From assembly GCF_000730645.1 (NCBI RefSeq), contig NZ_BBIU01000006.1, positions 232,001 through 296,000 of the forward strand: 64,000 nt of DNA, read 5' to 3'. Below, piece after piece: positions 52,929 to 62,530 of this stretch. The position numbers and the translations under genes were made by a program. This DNA is from Pseudomonas parafulva NBRC 16636 = DSM 17004. Its GTDB lineage: Bacteria > Pseudomonadota > Gammaproteobacteria > Pseudomonadales > Pseudomonadaceae. The notes under the pieces were generated by a model that worked only from the letters and a program-made list of their open reading frames with translations, ran no database searches and was not told where the DNA came from. Position 1 is the stretch's first letter. Each line of letters opens with the position of its first letter.

Positions 52929-54610
52929 GGTTGCACCTCAGCCTGCACGTCGAACGAAGTCGGGCCAGGTATTGGCCGCGCCGCCATCACCGCGTCGATG
53001 TAGGCATCCGGCGCCTGCAGGCTCGCCGCCGTGTCCTGGGTATAGCGCAGCAATGGCTCGGCCTTGAAACTGAGTGCCATGCACAAGGCCAGCAGCAGCA
53101 CGACCGCCAGGCATTCGAAGCGGCGCAGTACCGGTGAAGGGCGCTCGTCTGGCTTCCAGAAACGCTGGATACCCACGCGACCAAAGGCAATCAGCGAAGC
53201 CATACCCGACAACACCAGCAGCGCCACCAGGCCCCACCCGGCCGCGCCTAGCGGCTGCTCGGCCGGCATACCCAGGCTGTTAGGGTTGAACAGTGCGCTG
53301 ATCAGGTTCACCTTGGCCACAAAGCCCGAGAGCGGCGGCATGCCGATAATCAGCAGGGCGCAGGCGATGAAGCTGAGGCCGAGGAACGCCATGGTCCAGG
53401 GGATGATCTGGCCGATCACCGCCTTTTGCTGGTCATCGAGGTTGATGCCTTTTGGGGGGTGAAGCGACTCCAGCGGCGACGGCATGGCGTCTTCTTCTTC
53501 GTCCAGCGGCAATTCATTGGCCGAGCGCGAGCGTTCGACCAGTTCGGCCAGCAAGAACAGCGCACACATGGCCAGGGTGGAGTTGACCAGGTAGAACAGG
53601 GCTGCACCGGTCAGGGCGAGTTGGGCAAAGCCGACAGCGCCCAGCAGGGTGCCCGCTGAAACCAGGATGCTGAGCGCTGCCATGCGTTCCAGGCGCTGGG
53701 CAGCCAGGATCGACACTGCCGCCACTGCCAACGTTGCCAGGCCGCCATACACCAGCCATTCCCCGCCAAAATAGGCCGATGCACCGGCCTGGCCGGAGAA
53801 CAGCAAGGTCCACAGGCGCAGCACGGCGTACAAGCCGACTTTGGTCATGATGGCGAACAGCGCTGCCACCGGGGCGCTGGCCGATGCGTAGGCAGGCACC
53901 AACCAGAAGTTCAGCGGCCATATACCGGCCTTGACCAGAAACGCCATGGCGAGGATGGCCGCACCTGCGTGCAGCAGGCCGCGGTCGGCCTCGGGCACCA
54001 GTGGAATCTTGAGGGCCAGGTCGGCCATGTTCAGGGTGCCGGTAACGCCGTACAACATCGCCGCGCCAATCAGGAACAATGACGAAGCGAACAGGTTTAC
54101 AGCGATATAGTGCAGCCCCGCCCGTACCCGTGCCCGGCCAGAGCCGTGTAGCAATAGCCCGTACGAGGCAGCCAGCAATACTTCGAAGAACACGAACAGG
54201 TTGAACAGGTCGGCGGTAAGAAAGGCGCCGTACAGGCCCATCAACTGGACCTGGAACAATGCATGGAAGCTGGCGCCGGCCCCATCCCAGCGGGCTCGGG
54301 CGAACAGCAGGGCGCAGAAACCGATGATGCCGGTCAGCGTCAACATCAGCGCAGAAAGGTGATCGAGTACCAGTACGATCCCGAACGGCGCTGGCCAGTT
54401 GCCTGGCAGGTACACGCCGATCGATTCTGCCTGGCCCTGAGTGCGCACCCATAACAGCAGGCTTACGGCCACACACAGGCCTGCCAAGGTGGAAAGCAAA
54501 TTCAGGCGGGCCTTGATTTGCCGGTGCTTTTCGCCAAGCAACAGCATGATGGCTGCGGTGATCAGGGGCAGCAGGATGGGGGCGACGATCAGTTGACTCA
54601 TGCCACTCAT
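52925..54610 (-). CDS. shaD: Mrp/Sha antiporter subunit D
   Basis: A 561-residue NuoN/NuoM-like proton-translocating subunit with about 14 helices. Typical positions are LTADLFNLFVFFEVLLAASY with the conserved Glu in TM5, and a Lys in AMAFLVKAGIWPLNFWLVPA. A hydrophilic insert (LVERSRSANELPLDEEEDAM) near 400 is seen in Pseudomonas members. ATG at 54610 overlaps the shaC stop by 4 bp. Confidence 0.92.
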   Translation of the reverse strand: MSGMSQLIVAPILLPLITAAIMLLLGEKHRQIKARLNLLSTLAGLCVAVSLLLWVRTQGQAESIGVYLPGNWPAPFGIVLVLDHLSALMLTLTGIIGFCALLFARARWDGAGASFHALFQVQLMGLYGAFLTADLFNLFVFFEVLLAASYGLLLHGSGRARVRAGLHYIAVNLFASSLFLIGAAMLYGVTGTLNMADLALKIPLVPEADRGLLHAGAAILAMAFLVKAGIWPLNFWLVPAYASASAPVAALFAIMTKVGLYAVLRLWTLLFSGQAGASAYFGGEWLVYGGLATLAVAAVSILAAQRLERMAALSILVSAGTLLGAVGFAQLALTGAALFYLVNSTLAMCALFLLAELVERSRSANELPLDEEEDAMPSPLESLHPPKGINLDDQQKAVIGQIIPWTMAFLGLSFIACALLIIGMPPLSGFVAKVNLISALFNPNSLGMPAEQPLGAAGWGLVALLVLSGMASLIAFGRVGIQRFWKPDERPSPVLRRFECLAVVLLLALCMALSFKAEPLLRYTQDTAASLQAPDAYIDAVMAARPIPGPTSFDVQAEVQP

Positions 54611-54951
54611 TCCTCACGCTCCCGGCCATCGACATGGTCGGTGCCCGTGAGCCCGCGGGAGGCCAGCAACACCACCAGGAACAACGCGGTCATGGCGAAG
54701 CTGATGACGATGGCGGTGAGCACCAGCGCCTGAGGCAGCGGGTCGGTGTAGTGCAGCAAGTCTTGCGTCACACCCGCCTTGATGATCGGCTCTTTGCCGA
54801 TGAACAGGCTCCCCATGCTGAAGATGAACAGGTTGACCCCGTACGACAACAGGCACAGGCCCATGATCACCTGGTAGGTACGGGGACGCAGAATCAGCCA
54901 CACCCCGGATGCGGCCAGCACGCCGATGGCGACTGCAATGACTTCTTCCAT
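54607..54951 (-). CDS. shaC: Mrp/Sha antiporter subunit C
   Basis: A 114-residue NuoK-like three-helix protein: AIGVLAASGVWLILRPRTYQ, GLCLLSYGVNLFIFSMGSLF, DPLPQALVLTAIVISFAMTA. Start overlaps the shaAB stop (TGATG). Confidence 0.92.
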   Translation of the reverse strand: MEEVIAVAIGVLAASGVWLILRPRTYQVIMGLCLLSYGVNLFIFSMGSLFIGKEPIIKAGVTQDLLHYTDPLPQALVLTAIVISFAMTALFLVVLLASRGLTGTDHVDGREREE

Positions 54952-57866
54952 CAGGCGGCTCCTGTCTGTCGGTTCTTGGCCGGGTTGGCCGGACGGTAGG
55001 CGCGCACTGACTGGTGGGCCAGTGCGGTAAGGATCAACAGGGTCGACCCGACCACTACCGTGTACACGCCGACATCGAAGAACAGTGCGCTGGCCACGTG
55101 CACATCACCCAGTATCGGCAGGTGCAGGTGGGCAGTGTGCGTGGTGAGGAACGGGTAGCCGAGCAGCATGGCCCCGGCACCGGTGACGGTCGCGCACAGC
55201 AGGCCCATGCCCATCCAGCGCAGTGGGCGCAGGCTCATCTGCGCCTCGACCCATTGGGTGCCGGCAACCATGTACTGCAGGATGAACGCCACCGACATGA
55301 CCAAGCCTGCCACGAAGCCACCGCCAGGTTGGTTGTGACCCCGCATGAACAGGTACATCGAGACCAGCAGGGCGATGGGCAGCAGCAAGCGTACCAGCAC
55401 GGCCGGCACCATCATGAAGCCCATGGCGGTGTCTGTGGCGTGGCGTGGGTTGACCAGGTCGGTCACCACATCGGGCGCCAGCTGGCGCTGTTGTGTGGGC
55501 AGTTGCATGCTCTCCTTGGGTGGGCGGAAGCGCCGCAGCAATGCGAATACGGTAAGCGCCACGGCGACCAGCACGGTGATTTCACCGAGGGTGTCGAAGC
55601 CGCGGAAGTCCACCAGCATCACATTGACCACGTTGGTCCCACCACCCTGGGGCAGTGCGCGGCTAAGGTAGAACGAGGAAATGTCGTTGGGGGTTGGCCG
55701 CGTGAGCATGGCATAGGACAGCACTGCCATGCCGCCGCCCACCAGCACCGCCAGCAGCAGGTCGCGCAGCCGTCGGGCGCGGGCCCGGTCAAATTTGCCT
55801 GGCAGTGGTGATACACCTTCTATACGCCTTGGCAGCCAGCGCAGGCCCAGCAGTATCAATACCGTGGTCACCACTTCCACCACCAGCTGGGTCAGCGCCA
55901 GGTCAGGGGCGGAGAACCAGACGAAGGTGATGCAGGTCATCAGGCCGCAGACGCTGACCATGATCAGTGCGGCCAGGCGGTGGTACTTGGCCTGGTAGGC
56001 GGCGCCAATCGCGCAGGCAATCGCGATGAGCCAGAGTGCGACGAACACGCCGGAGCCTGGAATCTTCGGCCGATCGCCCCATGTGAGGCCACTGTAGACC
56101 ATGGGCGTAAGGCCGGCGAGGAACGCTGCCACCACGATCATGAACAGTTGCGCCTGGAGGCGGCGGCTGGTGAGCAGGCGCTCCACGTGCCGGGCCAGCA
56201 GCATCAACTGTATTTGCCCATGCTCGAACAGGCGCTTGCCGTTGAAGCGTTCGATCACCGGCGGGTACGTGAAGCGCCCGCGGCGCATCTGCTTGCGAAG
56301 CATCAGGTACAGCACTACGCCGCCGCTCATGGCCACCAGGCTCATGATCAACGGGGCATTCCAGCCGTGCCAGATCGCCAGGCTGTATTCAGGCAGCGTG
56401 CCGCCGACCACGGGCAGGGCTGCGGCCGCCAGCAGTGGGCCAACCGACTGGGCAGGGAAGATGCCCACCACCAGGCAGGTCAGGACCAACAACTCGACCG
56501 GCGCACGCATCCAGCGTGGCGGCTCGTGCGGGGTATGCGGCAGGTCTTGCGCCGTGGGGCCGAAGAACACGTCCACGGTGAAACGCAGGGCGTACGCCAC
56601 GCTGAAGGTGCCTGCCAGGGTGGCGATGACCGGCAGCAAGGCTTCGATCCAGGCACTGGAGGTGATGAATACGGTTTCGGCAAAGAACATCTCTTTGGAC
56701 AGGAAACCGTTCATCAGCGGTACCCCGGCCATCGACGCGCTGGCGACCATGGCCAGTGTGGCAGTGTAGGGCACCAGGCGAATCAACCCACTGAGACGGC
56801 GTATGTCGCGCGTGCCGCTTTCATGGTCGATGATGCCTGCGGCCATGAACAGCGACGCCTTGAAGGTGGCGTGGTTGAGGATGTGGAACACCGCAGCCAC
56901 CGCGGCCAGCGGACTGTTCAACCCAAGCAGCAGGGTGATCAGGCCAAGATGGCTGATGGTGGAGTAGGCCAGCAGGCCCTTGAGGTCGTTCTGGAACATG
57001 GCGGCGAAGGCGCCGAGCAACAACGTCAAGGCGCCGGCACCGCCGACGATCCAGAACCATTCTTCGCTGCCGGACAATACTGGCCACAGCCTTGCCAGCA
57101 AGAAGACCCCGGCCTTGACCATGGTCGCCGAGTGCAGATAGGCCGAGACCGGTGTGGGGGCCGCCATGGCGTGGGGCAGCCAGAACTGGAAGGGGAACTG
57201 CGCGCTCTTGCTGAGTGCGCCGATGAGGATCAGTGGCAGCAGCACGGGGTACAGTGCGTGCTGGCGGATGGTGTCACCTGCAGCCAGGACCTTGTCCAGG
57301 TCATAGCTGCCTGCCACATGGCCGAGCAGTAGCGCCCCCACCAGCAGGCATAGGCCCCCCGCACCGGTGACCATCAGGGCCATGTAGGCGCCGCGACGCG
57401 CGTCCGCGCGGTGGTGCCAGTAGCCAATCAGCAGGAACGAGAACAGGCTGGTCAGTTCCCAGAAGAACACCAGCTGTATGAGGTTGCCCGAGATGACCAG
57501 GCCAAGCATGGCCCCCATGAAGGCCAGGAAAAACGCGAAGAAGCGTGGAACCGGGTCTTGTGGAGACATGTAGTAGCGGGCGTACAGCGACACCAGGGTG
57601 CCGATGCCCAGTACCAGCAGCGAGAACAGCCAGGCAAAGCCGTCCATGCGCAATACCAGGTTCAGCCCCAGGCTTGGCAGCCACAAAAACTCTTCGCGAA
57701 TGACGCCCCCGTGGGCGATCTGAGGGTAAAGCAGTGCTACCTGGACGGTACCGACCAAGGCCACGAGCCCAGCAAGAATGGACTCGGCGTTCCGTGCGTT
57801 GTGCGGCAGCGCGGCTGCCAGCAAACTGCCCACGAACGGCAGAAGCAATAGCACTATCAATGACAT
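54951..57866 (-). CDS. shaA: Mrp/Sha antiporter subunit A-B fusion
   Basis: A 971-residue protein in which MrpA (NuoL-like, about 1-770) and MrpB (about 790-971) are one chain, as is typical for Pseudomonas. MrpA hallmarks: LVFFWELTSLFSFLLIGYWH, SAQFPFQFWLPHAMAAPTPV, YSTISHLGLITLLLGLNSPL, HATFKASLFMAAGIIDHESG. The B part has FMRGHNQPGGGFVAGLVMSV. The whole complex exchanges Na+ or other cations for H+ and supports alkali and salt tolerance. First gene of the operon. Confidence 0.93.
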   Translation of the reverse strand: MSLIVLLLLPFVGSLLAAALPHNARNAESILAGLVALVGTVQVALLYPQIAHGGVIREEFLWLPSLGLNLVLRMDGFAWLFSLLVLGIGTLVSLYARYYMSPQDPVPRFFAFFLAFMGAMLGLVISGNLIQLVFFWELTSLFSFLLIGYWHHRADARRGAYMALMVTGAGGLCLLVGALLLGHVAGSYDLDKVLAAGDTIRQHALYPVLLPLILIGALSKSAQFPFQFWLPHAMAAPTPVSAYLHSATMVKAGVFLLARLWPVLSGSEEWFWIVGGAGALTLLLGAFAAMFQNDLKGLLAYSTISHLGLITLLLGLNSPLAAVAAVFHILNHATFKASLFMAAGIIDHESGTRDIRRLSGLIRLVPYTATLAMVASASMAGVPLMNGFLSKEMFFAETVFITSSAWIEALLPVIATLAGTFSVAYALRFTVDVFFGPTAQDLPHTPHEPPRWMRAPVELLVLTCLVVGIFPAQSVGPLLAAAALPVVGGTLPEYSLAIWHGWNAPLIMSLVAMSGGVVLYLMLRKQMRRGRFTYPPVIERFNGKRLFEHGQIQLMLLARHVERLLTSRRLQAQLFMIVVAAFLAGLTPMVYSGLTWGDRPKIPGSGVFVALWLIAIACAIGAAYQAKYHRLAALIMVSVCGLMTCITFVWFSAPDLALTQLVVEVVTTVLILLGLRWLPRRIEGVSPLPGKFDRARARRLRDLLLAVLVGGGMAVLSYAMLTRPTPNDISSFYLSRALPQGGGTNVVNVMLVDFRGFDTLGEITVLVAVALTVFALLRRFRPPKESMQLPTQQRQLAPDVVTDLVNPRHATDTAMGFMMVPAVLVRLLLPIALLVSMYLFMRGHNQPGGGFVAGLVMSVAFILQYMVAGTQWVEAQMSLRPLRWMGMGLLCATVTGAGAMLLGYPFLTTHTAHLHLPILGDVHVASALFFDVGVYTVVVGSTLLILTALAHQSVRAYRPANPAKNRQTGAA

Positions 57867-58009
57867 AGAGTTCTATTCTGAGAGGTTTGCCAAGGATCAT
57901 ACGTGCCGGAGGGGTCGATCACCAACCCGCAAGCTGTCGCAGAATCCTACAAATACGCTGTGACAAGCTGTTTTTTTATAACAGTTTTTTACAAAGCATA
58001 GCCGCAGCG

Positions 58010-58939
58010 TTAGAGGTCGGCCTGGGGTTCGCGTTCATTCTGTGGCTGCGTGCGGCGTACCTTGAGCTCGCTGACCACCACCGCGATCACGATCAACAGC
58101 CCGCCCAACAGGGCCACACCGGGCAGGCGCTCCCCCGCCACGCGCCCGACCAGGCCTGCCCACACAGGCTCGCCCGCGTAGATCAAGGTGGCCCGGGTGG
58201 GCGATACGGATTTCTGTGCCCAGTTCATGGCAACCTGGATCACGGCGCTCATGGCCCCAAGACCCACTGCACTAGTGAGCAGCAGCCAGGAGAAGTCCGG
58301 AATACGTTCCTGCGTCGGGACCACCATCAGAAACGCCAGCACCGAGGCAGTTGCCAGTTGCACCACGGTGACCCGTCGCACATCGACCTGGCCGGCGAAG
58401 CGGCTGATCAAGATGATTTCGGCGGCGATGGCGATGGCGCTGACCAGGGTGACCACTTCACCTTCGCTCATGTGCAAGCTGCCGCTGTCCGGCCCTGCCA
58501 GCAGCATGAGCCCAACGAACGCGATGCCTATGCCAATGCTCGGCATCAGGCCGGGCCTGCGCCCCAGTACCACCCACTGCAGCAGTGGCACGAAGGGTAC
58601 GTAGAGTGCGGTGATGAACGCCGACTGGCTGCTGCTTATGGTCTGCAGGCCCATGGTTTGCAGACCGTAACCCAGCATGATGGTCACGCCGATCAGCATC
58701 CCAGCCTTGAGTTCGGTGAGTGTGAGCCCGCCCAGCGCCCGCGCAGAAACCATGCCCACGAACAGCGCAGCTGCGGCAAAGCGAAGGCCGACGAAGAACA
58801 GGGGGCCGCTGACGGTCATCACGTTGTGCACCAGCAGGAAGGTGCCACCCCATAACATGGTGATGAATATCAGCACCAGTTCCGCCTTGCTCAGGCGAAA
58901 CGTGACGGTGGGGGTGGGCTGTTGGCTGGCTGGCGTCAT
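58010..58939 (-). CDS. EamA-family exporter (DMT superfamily)
   Basis: A 309-residue ten-helix transporter from the ATG at 58939 (ELVLIFITMLWGGTFLLVHN; GYGLQTMGLQTISSSQSAFI; VALLGGLLIVIAVVVSELKV). EamA proteins export amino acids and metabolites. It is divergent from the XRE-cupin gene, and both promoters carry the same palindrome, so that protein is the probable regulator. Substrate unknown. Confidence 0.88.
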   Translation of the reverse strand: MTPASQQPTPTVTFRLSKAELVLIFITMLWGGTFLLVHNVMTVSGPLFFVGLRFAAAALFVGMVSARALGGLTLTELKAGMLIGVTIMLGYGLQTMGLQTISSSQSAFITALYVPFVPLLQWVVLGRRPGLMPSIGIGIAFVGLMLLAGPDSGSLHMSEGEVVTLVSAIAIAAEIILISRFAGQVDVRRVTVVQLATASVLAFLMVVPTQERIPDFSWLLLTSAVGLGAMSAVIQVAMNWAQKSVSPTRATLIYAGEPVWAGLVGRVAGERLPGVALLGGLLIVIAVVVSELKVRRTQPQNEREPQADL

Positions 58940-58985
58940 GGGCTTGCATGCTCTTAGGGGGCGGCGCACAATCGCCGCACACTGG

Positions 58986-59030
58986 GCAGTATACTGCGCA
59001 ACCCTTGTAAGTGAGCAATATAGTGCACAA
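58986..59030. promoter_or_regulatory. Two copies of the GCA-N-TATA-N-TGC operator
   Basis: GCAGTATACTGCGCAA at 58986-59001 (first 12 bases a perfect palindrome) and GCAATATAGTGCACAA at 59015-59030 share the pattern, 29 bp apart. Each contains a TATACT- or TATAGT-type -10 box. They lie between the EamA gene (minus) and the XRE-cupin gene (plus); the second overlaps its start region. Confidence 0.7.
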
Positions 59031-59586
59031 AGACCCTTCACACCGCGCCTCGGTTTTGCAGCACGTCAGCCTCAATGTGCGCAACCTGCGCCACGCGGCA
59101 GGCATGAGTCAGGCCGTGCTCGCCGATCGCTCTGGTGTGAGCCGGCGCATGCTGGTGGCGATCGAGGCGGGTGAAAAGAATGTCAGCCTCACCACGCTGG
59201 ACTTGATTGCCCAGAGCCTGGGTGTGGCGTTCAGTACACTGATCCAGGCGCCCAACTTGCGTGACCCTGGCCGCATCGAGGAACTGGCCTGGGCCGGTGA
59301 ACACCCGCAAAGCCGTGCAGTGCTGCTGGGCAGCAGCGTGGCGCGGCGCGAGGTGGAGTTGTGGGAGTGGACCTTGGCCCCCGGCGAGTGCTATCGCAGC
59401 GAGGCCGATGCCGAGGGCTGGAGTGAGCAGTTGTATGTGACGCAGGGGCAGCTCACATTGATCATCGAAGCCACCGAGCACCGGCTGCAGCAAGGGCAGT
59501 TTCATGTGTTCCCCAGTAACTGCCGCTATGCCTACCGGAACGACGGCGAAACCGCAGTCACTTTTGTGCGCAACGTCGTGATCTGA
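59011..59586 (+). CDS. XRE-family regulator with C-terminal cupin
   Basis: The start is GTG at 59011 (another GTG at 59023 is possible), giving 191 residues. Residues about 20-80 are an HTH_3 helix-turn-helix (LRHAAGMSQAVLADRSGVSR; AIEAGEKNVSLTTLDLIAQS). Residues about 110-191 are a small cupin barrel (VELWEWTLAPGECYRSEADA; YVTQGQLTLIIEATEHRLQQ). Relatives repress or activate adjacent exporters in response to amino-acid-like ligands. The divergent exporter and the shared palindrome support local control. Confidence 0.9.
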   Translation: MSNIVHKDPSHRASVLQHVSLNVRNLRHAAGMSQAVLADRSGVSRRMLVAIEAGEKNVSLTTLDLIAQSLGVAFSTLIQAPNLRDPGRIEELAWAGEHPQSRAVLLGSSVARREVELWEWTLAPGECYRSEADAEGWSEQLYVTQGQLTLIIEATEHRLQQGQFHVFPSNCRYAYRNDGETAVTFVRNVVI

Positions 59587-59610
59587 AAGCCGAATATCTC
59601 GGCCAGGCAC

Positions 59611-59641
59611 TTGACCTCGAGTTTAGTTGAGGTTTTACCCT
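59611..59641 (+). promoter_or_regulatory. SoxR/MerR-type promoter with 19-bp spacer
   Basis: ACCTCGAGTTTAGTTGAGGT at 59614-59633 matches the SoxR box CCTCAAGTTAACTTGAGG at 15 of 18 positions. TTGACC (-35) at 59611-59616 and TACCCT (-10) at 59636-59641 are exactly 19 bp apart, the spacing MerR-family activators require. Confidence 0.8.
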
Positions 59642-59684
59642 CTCCGGCATTGCGCACCAAGCACCAATGGCCAGGAGAGAGTGA

Positions 59685-60062
59685 ATGTCGGCAAACCCTA
59701 CTGCCATCTGGTTCACCCAGATGATCGAATACCAAGTACCCAGCCTGTTTCAGCGCGAGCTGGCGCAAGCGTTGATGAACCGCAGTGAGGCGCTGGCACT
59801 TCAATGCAGCGGGTTGCAAACGATCAGCATACAGGCGAGCGAAGACGGCAGCCGGGTGCTGCAATACCTGCAGTGGGAGTCCCGGCAGGCGTGGGTCGGT
59901 GCTGCGGCCTACTTTGTCGACGAGTCGTATGTGCAATTGCTGGAGCGCTACCAGGCGCGCGGGGCCCATTTCGCTGCCTACCAGGCGCTACGCAGCCTGG
60001 CGCGTGGCCCACACGGTGCCCTCTACTGCCAAGTGGGTGAGCATGACGCACAGCGTGGGTAA
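59685..60062 (+). CDS. ABM-like (antibiotic biosynthesis monooxygenase fold) protein
   Basis: A 125-residue protein with CCAGGAGAGAG before the ATG. A dimeric alpha/beta-barrel (ferredoxin-like) fold is suggested by FTQMIEYQVPSLFQRELAQA, GLQTISIQASEDGSRVLQYL, QWESRQAWVGAAAYFVDESY. The SoxR-type promoter upstream suggests redox-cycling-drug induction. From memory P. aeruginosa has a SoxR-controlled small monooxygenase-like gene (PA2274); orthology is unverified. Confidence 0.7.
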   Translation: MSANPTAIWFTQMIEYQVPSLFQRELAQALMNRSEALALQCSGLQTISIQASEDGSRVLQYLQWESRQAWVGAAAYFVDESYVQLLERYQARGAHFAAYQALRSLARGPHGALYCQVGEHDAQRG

Positions 60063-60206
60063 CGCCTGAGGGTTGTAGGACCCGTCTGAAATGCTGAAAT
60101 GTGCGCGGTCTAGTGGCATGCCGGTGCCGATGTTGATTGCAGCCCTCTGGGAGCTGTTTCATTATCGGTGCCACGAATCAACCCAGACGCACCTGCAGGA
60201 GAGCCC

Positions 60207-62015
60207 ATGAACGCGCAGCCTACCTATGAGCAACCTACGCCAGAGCGCTTGGCGCGCGTGCGCCAGGCCATGGCCGCCGAAGGCCTGGATGCCTTGCTGG
60301 TTCCATCGGCCGACCCGCATCTTTCAGAGTACCTGCCCAAACATTGGCAAGGCCGTCGATGGCTGTCGGGTTTCCATGGGTCGGTAGGTACGCTGGTGGT
60401 CATGCCCGAGTTTGCCGGGTTGTGGGTAGACAGCCGGTACTGGCAACAGGCCGAGCGCGAGCTCGCGGGCACCGGCATTGAATTGATGAAGCTCTCGCCT
60501 GGTCAGCCCGGAGCGCTGGATTGGCTTGGCGAGCATGCGCCAGCCAATGGTCGCGTCGGGGTGGATGGCGCGGTAATGGCGTTGGCCTCGGCGCGCCAAT
60601 TGCGTGAGCGCCTGGGCCGTCGCGGTGTGCGCCTGGTCACTGACAAAGACGTGCTTGGCCAGGTGTGGGAGGGGCGTGCGGCGTTGCCCGGCCATCCGGT
60701 CTACCAACACCTGCCGCCCTATGCCACCGTGTCCAGGTTGGACAAACTGGCCGCATTGCGCGAGGTCATGCAGGTGAAGGGTGCGCACTGGCACTTTCTC
60801 GCCACGCTGGACGACATTGCGTGGCTGTTCAATCTGCGCGGCACCGATGTGTCCTATAACCCTGTCTTTCTCGCATTTGCCTTGATCAGTCAGCAGCAGG
60901 CGTTGCTGTTTGTCGGCAGCGGGAAGCTGGACGAAAACCTGCGTGCTGTTCTGGCGGCAGACGGTATAGAGGTACGCGATTACGACCAGGCAGGGGCGGC
61001 GCTGGCTGATATCCCCGGTGGCAGCCGCTTGTTGGTCGACCCTGCCCGTGTCACGTGTGGGCTTATGGACCACCTGGGCGATGGGGTGCAGTTGCTCGAA
61101 GGCCCGAACCCCACCACGTTGAGCAAGGCGTGCAAAGGGGAGCCAGAGCTGAGGCATGTTCGCCAGGTAATGGAGCAGGATGGCGCCGCACTCTGCGAGT
61201 TCTTTGCCTGGCTGGAGGCCCGGCTGGGCAGCGAGCCCATCACCGAGCTGACGATCGATGAGCAGCTGAGCGCCGCCAGGGCTCGCCGCCCAGGTTTCGT
61301 GTCCCTGAGTTTCGCCACCATCGCGGCTTTCAATGCCAACGGCGCCATGCCCCATTACCGCGCAACCGAGCAGTCCCATTCAATGATCGAAGGCGACGGT
61401 CTGCTGCTTATCGATTCGGGCGGGCAGTACCTGGGCGGTACCACCGATATCACCCGCATGGTGCCGGTGGGCCAGCCCAGCGAGCTGCAAAAGCAGGATT
61501 GCACGCGCGTGCTCAAAGGCATGATTGCACTGTCCCGGGCTACATTCCCCCAGGGCGTGTTGTCGCCGTTGCTCGACGCCATCGCCCGTGCACCGCTGTG
61601 GGCCGACCAGGTGGACTACGGTCATGGCACCGGCCACGGTGTCGGTTACTTCATGAATGTGCACGAAGGACCGCAGGTAATTGCCTACCAGGCAACGCCC
61701 TCACCGCAAACAGCGATGCAGGCAGGCATGATCAGCTCGATTGAGCCAGGCACTTACCGGCCTGGGCAATGGGGGGTTCGCATCGAGAACCTGGTGGCTA
61801 ACCGCAATGCAGGCAAAAGCGCCTTTGGTGACTTTCTGGCGTTTGAAACCCTGACACTCTGCCCTATCGACACCCGCTGTTTGTTGCCTGAAAGGCTCAC
61901 TGCCGAGGAACGGGCATGGTTGAATGGTTACCACACCATGGTGCGTGAACGGCTCTCACCGTATCTGGAGGGTGAAGCGCTGGCCTGGCTTCACGCACGT
62001 ACTGCCTTGCTGTAG
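60207..62015 (+). CDS. Xaa-Pro aminopeptidase (aminopeptidase P family)
   Basis: A 602-residue M24B peptidase from the ATG at 60207 (CAGGAG upstream). Two creatinase-like N-terminal domains (LLVPSADPHLSEYLPKHW; IAWLFNLRGTDVSYNPVFLA) precede the catalytic pita-bread domain. Metal-ligand regions are LLIDSGGQYLGGTTDITRMV (two Asp), GHGTGHGVGYFMNVHEGP (His), SSIEPGTYRPGQWGVRIENL (Glu). It removes N-terminal residues next to proline; the cytosol is expected as there is no signal peptide. Confidence 0.93.
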   Translation: MNAQPTYEQPTPERLARVRQAMAAEGLDALLVPSADPHLSEYLPKHWQGRRWLSGFHGSVGTLVVMPEFAGLWVDSRYWQQAERELAGTGIELMKLSPGQPGALDWLGEHAPANGRVGVDGAVMALASARQLRERLGRRGVRLVTDKDVLGQVWEGRAALPGHPVYQHLPPYATVSRLDKLAALREVMQVKGAHWHFLATLDDIAWLFNLRGTDVSYNPVFLAFALISQQQALLFVGSGKLDENLRAVLAADGIEVRDYDQAGAALADIPGGSRLLVDPARVTCGLMDHLGDGVQLLEGPNPTTLSKACKGEPELRHVRQVMEQDGAALCEFFAWLEARLGSEPITELTIDEQLSAARARRPGFVSLSFATIAAFNANGAMPHYRATEQSHSMIEGDGLLLIDSGGQYLGGTTDITRMVPVGQPSELQKQDCTRVLKGMIALSRATFPQGVLSPLLDAIARAPLWADQVDYGHGTGHGVGYFMNVHEGPQVIAYQATPSPQTAMQAGMISSIEPGTYRPGQWGVRIENLVANRNAGKSAFGDFLAFETLTLCPIDTRCLLPERLTAEERAWLNGYHTMVRERLSPYLEGEALAWLHARTALL

Positions 62016-62033
62016 AGCGGTTGTTGCATACGA

Positions 62034-62059
62034 ATGGGGCTGCGCAACGGCAGCCCCAT
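62034..62059. terminator. Bidirectional terminator between convergent genes
   Basis: ATGGGGCTGC (62034-62043) pairs perfectly with GCAGCCCCAT (62050-62059), six-base loop, between the peptidase and lipoprotein stop codons. Confidence 0.8.
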
Positions 62060-62341
62060 TTACTTGCAAATGACGATCATGCTGCGGCTGGTATAGCCCG
62101 CAGGGTTGATCCCGAACAGGTAATCCCCATCCTCTTCATCGCTGTCGCCTGAGCGTGCAATGACGCGGTATCCGCGTGAGCTGCAGGCGGTGGCTGCTTT
62201 GCTGTAGCAGCTGTCCCATGAAGAAGAAAGGCCGGAGCAATTGATATGCAGGCCTTTCTTGCCCCTTTTTACCTCGGTCTTCGCCGTGGCGGCACATCCA
62301 GCAATAGCCAAGATGGCCAGGATGAGCAAGGTACGTTTCAT
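62060..62341 (-). CDS. Small lipoprotein
   Basis: A 93-residue protein with AGGACAGGA before its ATG and a lipobox at IAGC (Cys16). The mature part has conserved Cys (INCSGLSSSWDSCYSKAATA; CSSRGYRVIARSGDSDEEDG) and ends ICK; probably disulfide-bonded in the periplasm. It resembles a family of small Pseudomonas lipoproteins of unknown role. Confidence 0.8.
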   Translation of the reverse strand: MKRTLLILAILAIAGCAATAKTEVKRGKKGLHINCSGLSSSWDSCYSKAATACSSRGYRVIARSGDSDEEDGDYLFGINPAGYTSRSMIVICK

Positions 62342-62530
62342 TCCTGTCCTTAAATGCAGGACGGATCAGCAAGCTGGTTCCGTCGTTATCGCTATGATTC
62401 TTCCTGAAATTTCCCAGCGTCCCTGTTCGATGCATTAGATAGCATGAAGATGATGGTGCTTTGACAGCTTAATCAGCGATGCCGGTCGCCACAATCACTA
62501 TCGTTGTCTCAAATGAAAATATTTCTCATA

